Positions 37,752-47,776 are shown, counted from the stretch's first letter. The stretch: 64,000 bases of DNA from Methanobacterium veterum (GCF_000745485.1 NZ_KN050694.1:261408-325407), one strand, 5' to 3'. Notes: generated from the sequence alone by a model not told the origin. Numbers and translations: made by a program.

Positions 37752-40184
37752 GTGAAAAAACTGAAAAAACATGCAAAAGCCACTAAAATGTTAGTGATAA
37801 TGGTTTTACTGGGTTTTTTTATTGTTTTAACTTCTGTTTCTAGTGTCAGTGCATCAACGGTTTATGTTAACACTACTGGAGATGATACAAATGGGAACGG
37901 TAGTGCAGAAAATCCATACCAGACCATAGGTAAAGGAATAAGCAGTGTTGAAGAAAATGGAACATTACAAATTGCAAAGGGAAACTACAGCGGAACAGGA
38001 AATACAAACCTTACGATCAACAGGAATATGACTATCATAGGTCAAAACCAGAATAAAACCATTATAAACGGAACAGGCACCAACTGGATATTCTATATAG
38101 ACAGTGGTGTTAATGTAACCCTCATAAATTTAACACTAACCAGCACAACAACAGGCAATGGTGGTGCAATCTACAATAAGGGTAATTTGACTGTATCAAA
38201 CTGTACTTTCACAAACAACACAGCAGCAAATGGTGCTGCCATATTCAATTATAATGGTACTATCAATGTAAATGGTTGTACCTTCGCAAATAACGTAGCA
38301 AACACAATTGGCGGCGCTATATTCAATTATAAGGGCACTATTAATGTAAATAGTTGTACCTTCACAGGTAATGCAGCAGATGAAGCTGCTGGTGCTATCT
38401 GCAATAATGGTAATTTAACTGCCACTAATTGTAATTTCACAGGTAACAATGCCCTGTGGGCTGGTGCTATCTACAATGTTGACAGTGCTATTATTACTTT
38501 AAGCGGTTGTAATTTTACAGGTAACAATGCAACTTATGGTGGTGCTATAACTAATTATTTGAGTACCTTGAATATGAGTGGTTGTAATTTCACAGGTAAC
38601 AATGCTTCATGGGGTGTTATCCTCAATTATGGCAGTAATAGTGCTGGTTTGAATAGCTGTACTTTCACAGGTAACACAGCAAGTTATGGTGGTGCAGTCT
38701 ACAATTATTACAGCACTATTATTTTGAATGGTTGTACTTTCAAAGACAACGATGCAACCACCAGTGGCGGTGCTATTTACAATGGGCTGGACAGTACTTT
38801 GAATATGAGTAATTGTACATTCACAGGTAACAATGCCCCTGATGGTGGTGCTACCTACAATAAAGGTACAATTACTGATTTGAGTGGTTGTAATTTCACA
38901 GGTAATAATGCAACTTATGGTGGTGCTATCAACAATTTTAAAGGTACGATTACAGGTTTAAGTGGTTGTAATTTCACAGGCAACGCTGCGACTTATGGTG
39001 GTGCTGTCTTCAATCATGGTACTATTAGTTCTGTAAGTGCTTGTACTTTCAACAGGAACGTTGCAAGCAGTAATGGTGGTGCTATCTGCAATATTTTTAC
39101 TATCAATAGTTTAACTGGTTGTACTTTCACTGGTAACAACGCAAGTCTTGGCGGTGCTATCCGTAATATGGGCAATATTACCAATATCCATTTCTGCAGG
39201 ATAGTTGGAAACAGCGCAACTTCTGGCAGTGCTATTAATAATTTGGATGGTTCAGTAAATGCAGAGTATAACTGGTGGGGTTTTAATACAAACCCAAAAA
39301 ACATCAGCAACCTAATTACAGGCGATATTGATGATATAAATGCTGATCCATGGTTTATACTTTCAATAAGTGCAAATCCAACTGAAATACATAATACTAA
39401 GATGTCCAATGTTACAGTAAATTTATACAATGATTCAAATGGTGTTGATCATAGTAATGAATCCGCTAAGTACCCTTCAGAAATACCATTAACGTTTACT
39501 ACAACATGGGGAAGCATAGCACAAACTATATTAAATTATGGAACTGGTTCAGCTGTATTTACAGCAAACGGGGGATCAGTACCTCAGCAGAACCCTGTAA
39601 CAGTTTTTGTAACAGATAGTCTTAACCAGGCAGCCACATTATCTACCAATATCACAATAAAACCAACTGTAACTCTATACATCCACACAACAAACAGCGA
39701 AACACATCTTAAACCTGGTGAAACATTCATACTAACCTATAAACTCGGAAATAAAGGGCCAGATATGGCAAAAAACGTTAAAATAACATTCCAGTTACCA
39801 GAAGGCTTAGAATTTGTAAATATACATGTGGATAGCGGAAAATGGACATACAACGAGACGACAAGAACAGTGACATGGACACTGGACTCAGTACCAGTAG
39901 GAGATCCTTACCTGTACTTAACAGTTCAAGCTGCAGGTGACGGTAGTTATAAAATAACACCAAGCATCACTTCAGATACCTATAACTGGAATTCAGGAGA
40001 TTCTGGAATTATAACAATTAATGTACAATCAAACAACAATAACAACTCAAACAATGATGGCACAGTAAATGCAGCCAGTAAAATTACAAAAACAGTTGGT
40101 TTACAGGATACAGGATTACCTTTAAACTACTTGTTATTAGCTGTTTTAATGGTTCTAGGTGGTTTAATACCAAAAAGAAAATAA
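37752..40184 (+). CDS. Surface beta-helix (adhesin-like) protein with DUF11 domain
   Basis: The 810-residue secreted protein has a signal peptide (about residues 12-34), then about 15 beta-helix repeats of 20-25 residues (CTFTGNNA followed by GGAIYN) at 60-490, a linker, and a DUF11-type domain (LKPGETFILTYKLGNKGPDMAKN) around 640-745. It ends with an Asn/Ser-rich spacer and a single membrane segment followed by PKRK. This is the methanobacterial adhesin-like design, anchored in the membrane and extending through the pseudomurein wall. The start is unclear: GTG 37752 lies inside GGGGGTGA, which would be a better ribosome-binding site for a CTG at 37761. Confidence 0.92.
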   Translation: MKKLKKHAKATKMLVIMVLLGFFIVLTSVSSVSASTVYVNTTGDDTNGNGSAENPYQTIGKGISSVEENGTLQIAKGNYSGTGNTNLTINRNMTIIGQNQNKTIINGTGTNWIFYIDSGVNVTLINLTLTSTTTGNGGAIYNKGNLTVSNCTFTNNTAANGAAIFNYNGTINVNGCTFANNVANTIGGAIFNYKGTINVNSCTFTGNAADEAAGAICNNGNLTATNCNFTGNNALWAGAIYNVDSAIITLSGCNFTGNNATYGGAITNYLSTLNMSGCNFTGNNASWGVILNYGSNSAGLNSCTFTGNTASYGGAVYNYYSTIILNGCTFKDNDATTSGGAIYNGLDSTLNMSNCTFTGNNAPDGGATYNKGTITDLSGCNFTGNNATYGGAINNFKGTITGLSGCNFTGNAATYGGAVFNHGTISSVSACTFNRNVASSNGGAICNIFTINSLTGCTFTGNNASLGGAIRNMGNITNIHFCRIVGNSATSGSAINNLDGSVNAEYNWWGFNTNPKNISNLITGDIDDINADPWFILSISANPTEIHNTKMSNVTVNLYNDSNGVDHSNESAKYPSEIPLTFTTTWGSIAQTILNYGTGSAVFTANGGSVPQQNPVTVFVTDSLNQAATLSTNITIKPTVTLYIHTTNSETHLKPGETFILTYKLGNKGPDMAKNVKITFQLPEGLEFVNIHVDSGKWTYNETTRTVTWTLDSVPVGDPYLYLTVQAAGDGSYKITPSITSDTYNWNSGDSGIITINVQSNNNNNSNNDGTVNAASKITKTVGLQDTGLPLNYLLLAVLMVLGGLIPKRK

Positions 40185-40480
40185 ACTCATTTCATTTTTT
40201 TAATTTTTTGAGAATAAAAATAAAATTTTTTTAAACGATTTAATATTAATTGACTTTTTCAGATATAGCCGCCATTCGACTAAAGATATATCGATTTAAT
40301 GAATATAATAAAATCATTATTTTTGTGCTAATTAAAAATTTCATTAAATTCAAACTTAAAGTTGAAACCATCAGCAACTATTACGTTCTGTAAGCAAATT
40401 AGATGCAGACAACGATAAATCGCAGGTAAATAGAAAAAACAGGTTTTAATGGCATTAAATAAATAAAAAAAGAAAAAAAA

Positions 40481-41257
40481 TTATTTTTCCCTTGTTACCC
40501 TTTGGGCCGGCAGCTTTTCTTCAGAAGATATGTACTCATAAATAAAGGCTGCTAAAACCGCCCCTACAATGGGACCGATTATGTATATTGGGAAATAGTT
40601 CCACAGGTTGTTCCCAGCCAAAACATAATCGCCTAAATAAGGTCCAAAAGTCCTTGCAGGGTTAAGTGAAGCTCCAGAGATATTACCAATTGTGGTAATT
40701 ACTGCTGCAACAGTAAAACCTATTGAAATCCCTGCAAACCCTGGAACGGCTCTCCTATCAACACCAGACCCCATTATCACAAACATTAATAGAAACGTAC
40801 CTATTGTTTCAACCAGAATTGCCTGATAATAACTTATTCCTTCAAATGGGGCAGTTGCACCAAGACCACCCACTGTAACTGCGTTCATCCCCACGCTTGC
40901 GGCAAAAAGGAAACTTGCAAGTGATGCTCCAATAAGCTGCGCAATGATATATGGAACTACTTCATTTCCAGGAAACTTTTTAGTGGCCCAGAGGGCAATG
41001 GTAACTGCAGGATTTATGTGACAGCCTGAAATATGGCCCATTGCATAGATTAATACAACAATAGTTAGGCCAAAAGCTAGACCTACCGCTAACCAGTCGC
41101 CTAAACCACCTAAAGCTCCAATTCCAATATTAAATGCATTTGGTACGGCAGATCCCTTGCTTATCATTAAAGTTATTGCAGCGGCACCTGCACCCATAAA
41201 TACGAGGAAGAATGTTCCTATAAGCTCGGCTAAAAAACGCTTTTTAAGTGAAATCAT
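40481..41257 (-). CDS. aqpM: Aquaporin AqpM
   Basis: The 258-residue channel has six membrane segments and both NPA boxes (GCHINPAVTI, N82; GASLNPARTFG, N199, with selectivity-filter R202). It closely follows the Methanothermobacter AqpM, including GGLGDWLAVGLAFG, VTVGGLGATAPFEGI and LWNYFPIYIIGPIVGAVLAA. Residue 187 is Ile in VAAVITTIGN, the position where AqpM has Ile in place of the usual aquaporin His, which widens the filter for small solutes. It is the last gene of a unit with DUF2193 and DUF2180; the start lies nine bases after the DUF2180 stop. Confidence 0.97.
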   Translation of the reverse strand: MISLKKRFLAELIGTFFLVFMGAGAAAITLMISKGSAVPNAFNIGIGALGGLGDWLAVGLAFGLTIVVLIYAMGHISGCHINPAVTIALWATKKFPGNEVVPYIIAQLIGASLASFLFAASVGMNAVTVGGLGATAPFEGISYYQAILVETIGTFLLMFVIMGSGVDRRAVPGFAGISIGFTVAAVITTIGNISGASLNPARTFGPYLGDYVLAGNNLWNYFPIYIIGPIVGAVLAAFIYEYISSEEKLPAQRVTREK

Positions 41258-41266
41258 GCTATCACA

Positions 41267-41476
41267 TCAATCACTTTTATAAGCTGCATAGCACCATTCA
41301 CACAACATCCGAGGTAATGGTTTTTCATGTTTTTTACTGGGAAAAGGAAATCCTCCCTCCCATATTTCAACATCTTCACGTATCACATGGTCCATACACA
41401 GCCCCATACCACAAACTATACAGATTGCTACGGCGTCTGAATCTTTACCTTCTAAAGCACACATATAACATTTCAT
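41267..41476 (-). CDS. DUF2180 zinc-binding protein
   Basis: The 69-residue protein has cysteine pairs MKCYMCALEG, ICIVCGMGLC and MLCEWCYAA plus a His (LCMDHVIRED), a B-box- or LIM-like zinc site. It matches DUF2180, found in methanogens. The start is the ATG at 41476 preceded by AAGGTGGTG; an open frame continues upstream to 41524 but would overlap the previous gene. It lies between DUF2193 and aqpM, with short gaps on both sides, so all three are probably co-transcribed. Function unknown. Confidence 0.88.
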   Translation of the reverse strand: MKCYMCALEGKDSDAVAICIVCGMGLCMDHVIREDVEIWEGGFPFPSKKHEKPLPRMLCEWCYAAYKSD

Positions 41477-41505
41477 TTTCAGCACCACCTTAAAAAATAA
41501 ATTAG

Positions 41506-43005
41506 TTATACTGCTTCTTTCCACTGGCAGTATGAGTGTCTGAAGTCAACAAGACACGCTGAGGCGCAATTTTTACATGCTCTAACTGGAGATGCTGGTG
41601 TTTCTTTATGCAGAGCTATTACATTGGTCATTAAGGTTGCAGTCACAGGTTCACTTGTTATAAGGCAGGGGTAATCAGCTAATCTCATTAACGATGAGAA
41701 TCTTACCGTGATAGCACATCCAGGGTATGTGTACCTTTGAGGGTTCATTATAACTTCATTTTGTTCTACTGGATCTAAATTAACTTTAAATCCTGCAACT
41801 TTGGGCTCTAATTTTTTCCCGCTTCCATTTATCATTCTTCGCTCTTCATCCAGAGCTTTCCAGCCTCTGTAGATGGTGTCCATGAAGTCGCAGTTGTGAA
41901 GTTCTGCTGCTGCAGGCCTTGTTGGATTCAGCTGCACAAAATTGTGGAACCTTCTTGTCAGCAGTTCAACTACAGTTGGGGCATTAAAACCATCTAGTTC
42001 CAATATATATTCTACTGCACATGCTGCAGCACCTGTAGCGACTGATAATATTTGATATTCACTTTTAAAGTCTTTAACACTATTTTTTAGTGTTGATTCC
42101 ATTACATCAGTTGTGGCTTCTATAATTGCCATTGTTACATCATCTTTGCACATGTTATAAGTTGATTGGGATATATGGTGGGATATATCACCTACACAGT
42201 ATGCGGGAACGGTTACAATGTTTCCGTAGTGCACGTCATCTTCAACTGCTGCCATCACTGTTTCTTTCATCTTTTTTTTATAATTTGACATGTATTTTCT
42301 CACATCAAAAGATTCCTGGCCTAAAGAATCCATAAGTTTTGCCTGGGCTTCAACTGGAGTTTCATAAATTGATTTAACCATTTCAATTTCATTTTTAATG
42401 GCTTCAGTTACGGTGATTCCATCTTCTATTTCATTTGCAAAAACTTCTCCAATACCATAAGAGGTGTTCATTCCCCAGGATTTGGCAGCTAAAATGGCTT
42501 GTTTATGATTATTCGGTATTTCGGTCCTTTTTAGGATTCTATTTACTATATTACTTGTACTTCCAGGGATCAACGCAAAATCCACAACACATGTCGGCCC
42601 ATAAAATCCTGCATATCTCCTTACAGAATCAAGCCCTATAATGTCTTCAGACTTTTCAATACTTTCTATAAATTTGTCTACGCTTTTTTTAAAGCTTTCA
42701 TCTTCTTCGTACAAAATTTCTAATATTGCAGGTGTTTGATAATGCTCTACAAAGGGATCATCTTCAGGCCTTACTGTATCAGTGAGGCTGGTTAGTGTAT
42801 TGTAGTGTGTGTTAATGGAATCAACATGAAGATTAATTACTGCTTCACTTTGTCCATCAATGGCCTCCATCTTATTTGCTACATCAACATACGCCTTTGT
42901 ATGTTCCATTTTAAATTCATGTCCTCTATATTTTTTCACAGTATTTACATCTGCTTTTTGAGCCGCCAGGGCTTCATTTATCATTTTTTCATATAGTTCT
43001 GACAT
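41506..43005 (-). CDS. DUF2193 family protein
   Basis: The 499-residue protein matches DUF2193, a family restricted mostly to methanogens. It is soluble and largely helical. The C-terminus has a cysteine cluster CKNCASACL...C (C477, C480, C484, C493; spacing CX2CX3CX8C), which could bind a metal or an Fe-S cluster. Other conserved-looking parts are SVRRYAGFYGPTCVVDFALIPGS and VHYGNIVTVPAYCVGDISHH. Its activity is unknown. It is the first gene of the operon with DUF2180 and aqpM. Confidence 0.9.
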   Translation of the reverse strand: MSELYEKMINEALAAQKADVNTVKKYRGHEFKMEHTKAYVDVANKMEAIDGQSEAVINLHVDSINTHYNTLTSLTDTVRPEDDPFVEHYQTPAILEILYEEDESFKKSVDKFIESIEKSEDIIGLDSVRRYAGFYGPTCVVDFALIPGSTSNIVNRILKRTEIPNNHKQAILAAKSWGMNTSYGIGEVFANEIEDGITVTEAIKNEIEMVKSIYETPVEAQAKLMDSLGQESFDVRKYMSNYKKKMKETVMAAVEDDVHYGNIVTVPAYCVGDISHHISQSTYNMCKDDVTMAIIEATTDVMESTLKNSVKDFKSEYQILSVATGAAACAVEYILELDGFNAPTVVELLTRRFHNFVQLNPTRPAAAELHNCDFMDTIYRGWKALDEERRMINGSGKKLEPKVAGFKVNLDPVEQNEVIMNPQRYTYPGCAITVRFSSLMRLADYPCLITSEPVTATLMTNVIALHKETPASPVRACKNCASACLVDFRHSYCQWKEAV

Positions 43006-43534
43006 AATAACACCAATTAATTTATTAACCTTAATAATAGATATATTTTTTTAAATACTAAAGAACCCTAATGAACTATTAAAAATATTCCATTATCCAT
43101 TTTTTTAAAATTTAAAGGGTTAATTTCAGGCATTATTTTTTTAAGATACAATAATCTTGGAGTTAGATAATTGCCAAAAGTAGTTAAAGATGATATTTAA
43201 ATTTAATTAAGCTTTTATCACTGTTTTTTAAAATAACCTTTTAAAAGCAATTAATTTAATAAATAGAATTAACATGAATTTATGGGACAGTAAATGATCA
43301 TTATTGTAGAAAGTAGATTGTGACATTCCATTTATTTTAAGATCTTTACTAACTTTATATAATTAGTTTTAGCGACTTCATGTTTCACTTTCTAATACTT
43401 TAAACCAGGAATATGCTTTTAAATTTAGGTGTTTTTAAACATTTGTGAAAAAAGTCATAATTTTTAGTCAAAAAATCTAAACTATTGTGAAGACAATTAT
43501 ATTTATAACTTTAAAATAGTGGAGGTCTGATTAA
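43006..43534. other. Intergenic stretch without recognised content
   Basis: AT-rich divergent gap. TATATTTATAAC at 43499-43510 is a likely TATA box for the small gene at 43535. Nothing else was recognised. Confidence 0.4.
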
Positions 43535-43726
43535 ATGGATAATATTGATGGTATTGATATGGCAAATGATTTTTTAGATGCTGCATATAAGTGCAAACCA
43601 CATAATTTAGAGCCTTTACTTCAAAAAATTGAATTAAAAATCAAAAACAGTGACCACACTGATAAAACCCTTTTAAGGGCTAAAATGATTGTGACCAGTA
43701 AATTAGCGCTTTATTATAGCAAATAA
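43535..43726 (+). CDS. Small helical protein, function unknown
   Basis: The 63-residue acidic, probably all-helical protein (ANDFLDAAYKCKPHNLEPLL, then KIELKIKN) has no recognised family. A clear GGAGGT at 43521-43526 and a TATA-like box upstream support expression. It stands alone in an otherwise empty region; 43727-44188 behind it is AT-rich, with nothing recognised. Confidence 0.7.
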   Translation: MDNIDGIDMANDFLDAAYKCKPHNLEPLLQKIELKIKNSDHTDKTLLRAKMIVTSKLALYYSK

Positions 43727-44188
43727 TATTTTATCCAGGATTATAGTAGTTCTTCACTTGTGTAATAAGGATTCATATATTCTTATTACATAAATTTGAA
43801 TATTCAATTTTAAATTCAAAGTTTAAAAGTACTATTTTTATTTAGATATGTAATAAATAACATCAAAATTTTTTAAAATTAGAAATAAAATAAAAATTTT
43901 AAAAATTAGCATAAATCAGTCATTACATGTATATTGACAAACTCATTTACTGCTATTTTTACGAATTTCTAATTTTATGATATTTAACTGCAATCTTATC
44001 ATTTTTGACCATCTAATTGTTAATGAATTTGCAAATAGTATCATGAATTACTTTTAAAATTTAGGGACCTAACAAATATTCTAATAATAAACTAAATCTC
44101 ATATTTATTAATGGGGAACTACAAAAATTTTTTATTATATTGGGATCATTATTAAAAAATAAAAATTAGTTATGATATAATAAATTAT

Positions 44189-44497
44189 ATGAGCAAAGTT
44201 GAATTCAGTGTGATGAACATCAAAAGGTGTTTGTGTCCAGAATGTCCTGTCCAGTCAGAGAGTGTATGTGCTGAAGGTAAATGGAGAATAATGCAGGAAA
44301 TAGCATGGGCAAGTGAAAGTGGAATGTATTTTGAAGCAGATAGAGTCCCTGGAATGTACTGTGCTACTGGAAAGGCATTGTGTAATGATCTTAATCCGAA
44401 AAAAATGTGTATATGTGAGAAATGCCCGGTCTGGAAGGAAAATAATTTAAAAGATGGAGAACTAAAGTTTTATTTCTGTCAAAGGGGCGAAAGTTAA
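44189..44497 (+). CDS. DUF2769 protein (cysteine-rich)
   Basis: The 102-residue protein has two similar cysteine motifs: CLCPECPVQSESVC near residues 15-28 and CICEKCPVWKENN near 70-82, plus YCATGKALC and a final FYFCQRG. This matches DUF2769, which is common in methanogens; the CxCxxCPV pattern suggests metal binding. Function unknown. No good ribosome-binding site is seen ahead of the ATG at 44189, and the TTATATGAGC context leaves open a leaderless start. Confidence 0.85.
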   Translation: MSKVEFSVMNIKRCLCPECPVQSESVCAEGKWRIMQEIAWASESGMYFEADRVPGMYCATGKALCNDLNPKKMCICEKCPVWKENNLKDGELKFYFCQRGES

Positions 44498-44520
44498 GGG
44501 TAGTTATATTGAACTAAGAT

Positions 44521-44602
44521 TATAATTTATCTATTTTATGAAGCGCTTCTTTAAATACAGTTTTAATTATATCTCCATTACCCAACATAGCCTTAAGTTC
44601 AA
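44521..44602 (-). pseudogene. Decayed duplicate of the 3' end of the 44.6 kb gene
   Basis: About 82 bp repeat the last 27 codons of the neighbouring gene (44631-44713) with roughly 85 per cent identity, including its stop region and GAAGCGCTTCTTTAAAT. Spacing between copies is 110 bp. It is a truncated tandem duplication without a start. Confidence 0.8.
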
Positions 44603-44630
44603 TACATTAGGCATGCATAAAACAAGTATA

Positions 44631-45299
44631 TTATAATTTATCTATTTTCTGAAGCGCTTCTTTAAATTCACTTTTGTTTATATCTTCATTATTCAACATA
44701 GCCTTAAGTTCAAAAGCCAGATTTTTCTTGGTAATTTCTGTGTCTTTACTTAAAAGGCCGTCATATGCTATCTTAATAAGAGGATCATTTTGTGCTAGCT
44801 GTTCTAGACCTGTGGATCCATTTTTTTCTACAGGAGAACCGCTTTTTGCATCAACTACTTCCAGGTTACATGCTTTGGCACTGGGATTCCAAGATTGAAC
44901 TGCTTTAATCTTGACACTTTCCACATTATTATTTATACTCTTTCTAAAAGTATCGAAATTAACTGAATAACTTTCCTGCACGTTCATAGGAACATTATTG
45001 AGGGCATGGTTTAAACTGTCAATTAAACTGTACACCCTGCCTCCTTTTTCACCATAAATGTTGCCTGACTTTGGGTAATAAGATGTTATAAATCCACATA
45101 TCCATTTTTGTTTGTTTTCATGGTCTGTAATTATAATATAAAATTCATTGACATCTGTTTTCTTAATTAATCTCTTTTTTATTTCACCTATGTAAATTTC
45201 ACCTGTTATTTCTTCTCCAGGTTCAAGTTGATTTAGAAATTTTGTGTTATATTCCTCACTCTTATCCTTACTACCTTTTTGTATCCCCAAATCCAGCAT
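44631..45299 (-). CDS. Hypothetical protein
   Basis: The protein of about 222 residues has no signal peptide or membrane segment. The N-terminal part (QLEPGEEITGEIYIGEIKKRLIK, then FYIIITDHENKQKWICGFIT) is beta-rich and may be an OB-like fold; the C-terminal 40 residues are helical (LLSKDTEITKKNLAFELKAM). I do not recognise a family. GGGTGGT fits the ATG at 45299 better than the in-frame GTG at 45308. Its 3' end is duplicated just downstream. The gap 45300-45681 upstream is AT-rich, with nothing recognised. Confidence 0.7.
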   Translation of the reverse strand: MLDLGIQKGSKDKSEEYNTKFLNQLEPGEEITGEIYIGEIKKRLIKKTDVNEFYIIITDHENKQKWICGFITSYYPKSGNIYGEKGGRVYSLIDSLNHALNNVPMNVQESYSVNFDTFRKSINNNVESVKIKAVQSWNPSAKACNLEVVDAKSGSPVEKNGSTGLEQLAQNDPLIKIAYDGLLSKDTEITKKNLAFELKAMLNNEDINKSEFKEALQKIDKL

Positions 45300-45681
45300 A
45301 ATAACCACCCAATTGATAATATTAATATGTAAGTTAAATATATTAAAAATATCGGGTAATAAGTCAAATTATTCAGGCTGTTAGGTATAGCACTCGCATA
45401 CAAATTTATTCAGCTAATTTAAATGAAATGATATTGAATAATGAATTGAATTCAGGCTGCAACTTGTAAATACTCTTCTAATATAAGTAGTAACTTAATT
45501 ATTTAATCTTTAACCTGATATCTAAAATTTACTGCATTTTACAGAAAAAACTTAAATTATTCAATTTGCCGCATCCCTGATAAATTCAGTAACAGTTAAG
45601 ATATTGAGATTTTTTTTTGTTATAACTTATAACTAATACTTGTTGTATTTAAATTTAAGATTAAAAAAGAAATTTAATTTC

Positions 45682-45975
45682 TTATTCAGTTTCTTCGAAG
45701 TGTTTAATATTTTCAAGAGGCACTTTTGTCCTTAAAATCTTACATCCAGTATTGCTGTCCTGTACAAGGCCAACACCACTTCCAAATAAACGTTCTAACT
45801 CTGTTAAATATGAAACTGGGACATTAAAATCCTTGCTAAGCTCAATATAGATATAAAGATTGATCCTGGTGAACTCTTCAAATGTATCTTCCCTTTGAGC
45901 TAACTTTATTATGGGATTTCCTTCTTTTAAATCTACTAAAAGCATGTATATTATATTATCCAGTCTTTCCAACAT
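45682..45975 (-). CDS. Small hypothetical protein
   Basis: The 97-residue protein has a helical N-terminal half (LDNIIYMLLVDLKEGNPIIK) and an acidic end (IKHFEETE). No family is recognised and no membrane or secretion signal is clear. AGGAGC seven bases before the ATG supports the start. Its upstream side borders the large hairpin array at 46.1 kb. Confidence 0.7.
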   Translation of the reverse strand: MLERLDNIIYMLLVDLKEGNPIIKLAQREDTFEEFTRINLYIYIELSKDFNVPVSYLTELERLFGSGVGLVQDSNTGCKILRTKVPLENIKHFEETE

Positions 45976-46140
45976 TGTTAGGCTCCTAATATTTGATTAT
46001 TAAATTTAATAATTCAAAAGTACTTTGTATTATTATATGGTTTTAAATACAGATATCATTTGCTAAAGTCGTAAATGTAAATTATAGCAAATACCAAATG
46101 ATGGTGGATTAATTGATCTATAAAAAATGTATTTAAATAC

Positions 46141-46360
46141 TTCAACTTCTAAAAAATCATAATCAATTTTTTGGGTTCAGGAAAAACAGAGTTTTTTCTT
46201 CAACATCCAAAAAAAAATCATATATTTTTTGGGCCCCCGAAGACACAGTGTTCGGGGCATGTAAAAATTCTTCGAATTTTTACGGTTGAGGAACGTAGTT
46301 TCTCAAACATTGGAAATCTCTGATTTCTGAAGTTTGAAAATGCCAGCATGCAAAAAACTT
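46141..46360. repeat. Modular hairpin array, copy 2
   Basis: At least six hairpins follow one another: an A/T stem at 46151-46172, GAAAAA-CAGA-GTTTTTTC type at 46180-46198, an A9 stem at 46207-46230, a GC-rich GCCCCCGAA/TTCGGGGC type at about 46232-46258, GTAAAAATTC/GAATTTTTAC at 46261-46283, and GAGAAAC-type at about 46288-46305. The linkers GGGTTCAG and CTTCAACATCC are those of the 1.5 kb array. No coding frame. It occupies most of the 45976-46557 gap. Confidence 0.75.
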
Positions 46361-46557
46361 ATTGTTTTTGAAGTAAAATCATCAATTTTGCTAACATTTT
46401 TTCAACTCTCCAAAATTTTTTAATTTTCATTAATCTCAAATTTATTAAGTTTAAAAAGTTACATTACTCGCTATAAAAACCTTTATATAGTTGTTCTTAA
46501 AGTATTTAAATAAAAAGAGTTTTATTGTATTAACAGAAACCTATTTTGGTGATTATT

Positions 46558-46866
46558 ATGAAAGATAACGAAATTAAATCAATTGCAGTAAGAGTTTTCA
46601 ATAATTTAAAAAGTGTTGAAGTTGCAAAAAATCCAGACGCGTCAGAAGAAGTAGGAATGGATGTAAGAGAAATGTTGCTTGGATTCGACACCAAAGAATC
46701 AATAGGCGACGCCTTAAAATTAATCAGTGAAAAAATGGATACTGATAATGATATGGAAGCTGAAGATCTTGCAGTTGTCATAACCAGAACCCCTATAATG
46801 ACTGCAAATGGTCAATGGTTCATTGAAATGGACGCAGATGACTTTGTTCATTATTTTACTGAATAA
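46558..46866 (+). CDS. Hypothetical acidic protein
   Basis: The protein has about 102 residues and is strongly acidic (MDTDNDMEAEDL, MDADDF). No family is recognised. The segment VVITRTPIMTANGQWFIEMD looks like a beta hairpin. The in-frame GTG at 46546 is more likely part of the ribosome-binding site GGTGAT for the ATG at 46558. The gap 46867-47144 behind it shows nothing of note. Confidence 0.72.
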   Translation: MKDNEIKSIAVRVFNNLKSVEVAKNPDASEEVGMDVREMLLGFDTKESIGDALKLISEKMDTDNDMEAEDLAVVITRTPIMTANGQWFIEMDADDFVHYFTE

Positions 46867-47144
46867 ATTCTAGAATTTAATTAAAAGAGGCGCAATGTCT
46901 CTATAATTCTATTCTTTTTAGATTGATAATAATCTATTCCATTTAAAGAAAGATAAAATTTTTTTAACTTTTTTGTATTTTTTATTGATTAAATATGAAC
47001 TTAATTTTAATTACAGGTTAAAGTTAACGACTGAATAATTAAGGCTCCACGCTATTAGATGAGTATTACAAGTTGCAGCCTGAATTTGATTTATTGTTCC
47101 ATTAACTCATTTAAAATGAAAAAAATTGTAAAATTAGTAAATTG

Positions 47145-47543
47145 TTAGTATAGCATCTTGGATCTGTATATTCTCCAGTAATATTGTGCTGCAGTTAATT
47201 TTGTTTTTTTGTAATCTATAGTAGTTGGTGGGACAAAATCACTGTCTGTCCAGTCTCTAATTTTAACTGTTGATTTTGTAACCTTTGCAATTGTTATAAC
47301 TTCGTGCCAGGCTAAGTGATATTTTCCCTTGTTGTTGTATTTGTAGTAAATTAAGGCTTTTGTTTTTAAAAAATCATTATTATACTGGTAAGTTTTCCAT
47401 ACCATTTTCATCTTTGAATTATCAAGCCAGAAGTAATGAGTGCCATGATCTACTATTTTCACTGCTGATGCAGGCTGAACGCATTGAAAAGCTACAAATA
47501 CCATAAACAGAACACTTAACATCAAATATATGTTTTTGTTCAT
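47145..47543 (-). CDS. Small secreted protein, function unknown
   Basis: The 132-residue protein has a signal peptide (NKNIYLMLSVLFMVFVAFQC, cleavage after ASA near residue 27) and a Lys/Tyr/Trp-rich mature part of about 105 residues (HYFWLDNSKMKMVWKTYQYN). The basic, aromatic composition is typical of small cell-surface proteins of methanobacteria. No enzymatic motif is seen. GAAGGAGGTT before the ATG is a very strong ribosome-binding site. Confidence 0.8.
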   Translation of the reverse strand: MNKNIYLMLSVLFMVFVAFQCVQPASAVKIVDHGTHYFWLDNSKMKMVWKTYQYNNDFLKTKALIYYKYNNKGKYHLAWHEVITIAKVTKSTVKIRDWTDSDFVPPTTIDYKKTKLTAAQYYWRIYRSKMLY

Positions 47544-47776
47544 TTTTTAACCTCCTTCAATTTTAACTTTCAAATATGTAACTTATTTTTAAGTTACAAT
47601 TAAAAAGTAACATTTTATATATATAAAGTTTTGCTAAAATAGGATTAATCATATATAAAGGTAGAAATTTTGAAATTAGATCAATTACAACATTTAAAAG
47701 CATTTGAGATACTTATTAATTACATAAAACTGTATTTATTAGGTTAATTCTAAGAATAAGGGCATGATCATGTACC

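Noticed and set aside
38100..39270. DNA tandem repeat in the surface-protein gene
   Set aside because: The repetition is at the protein level (beta-helix coils) with diverged DNA; it is part of the coding sequence, not a separate repeat.
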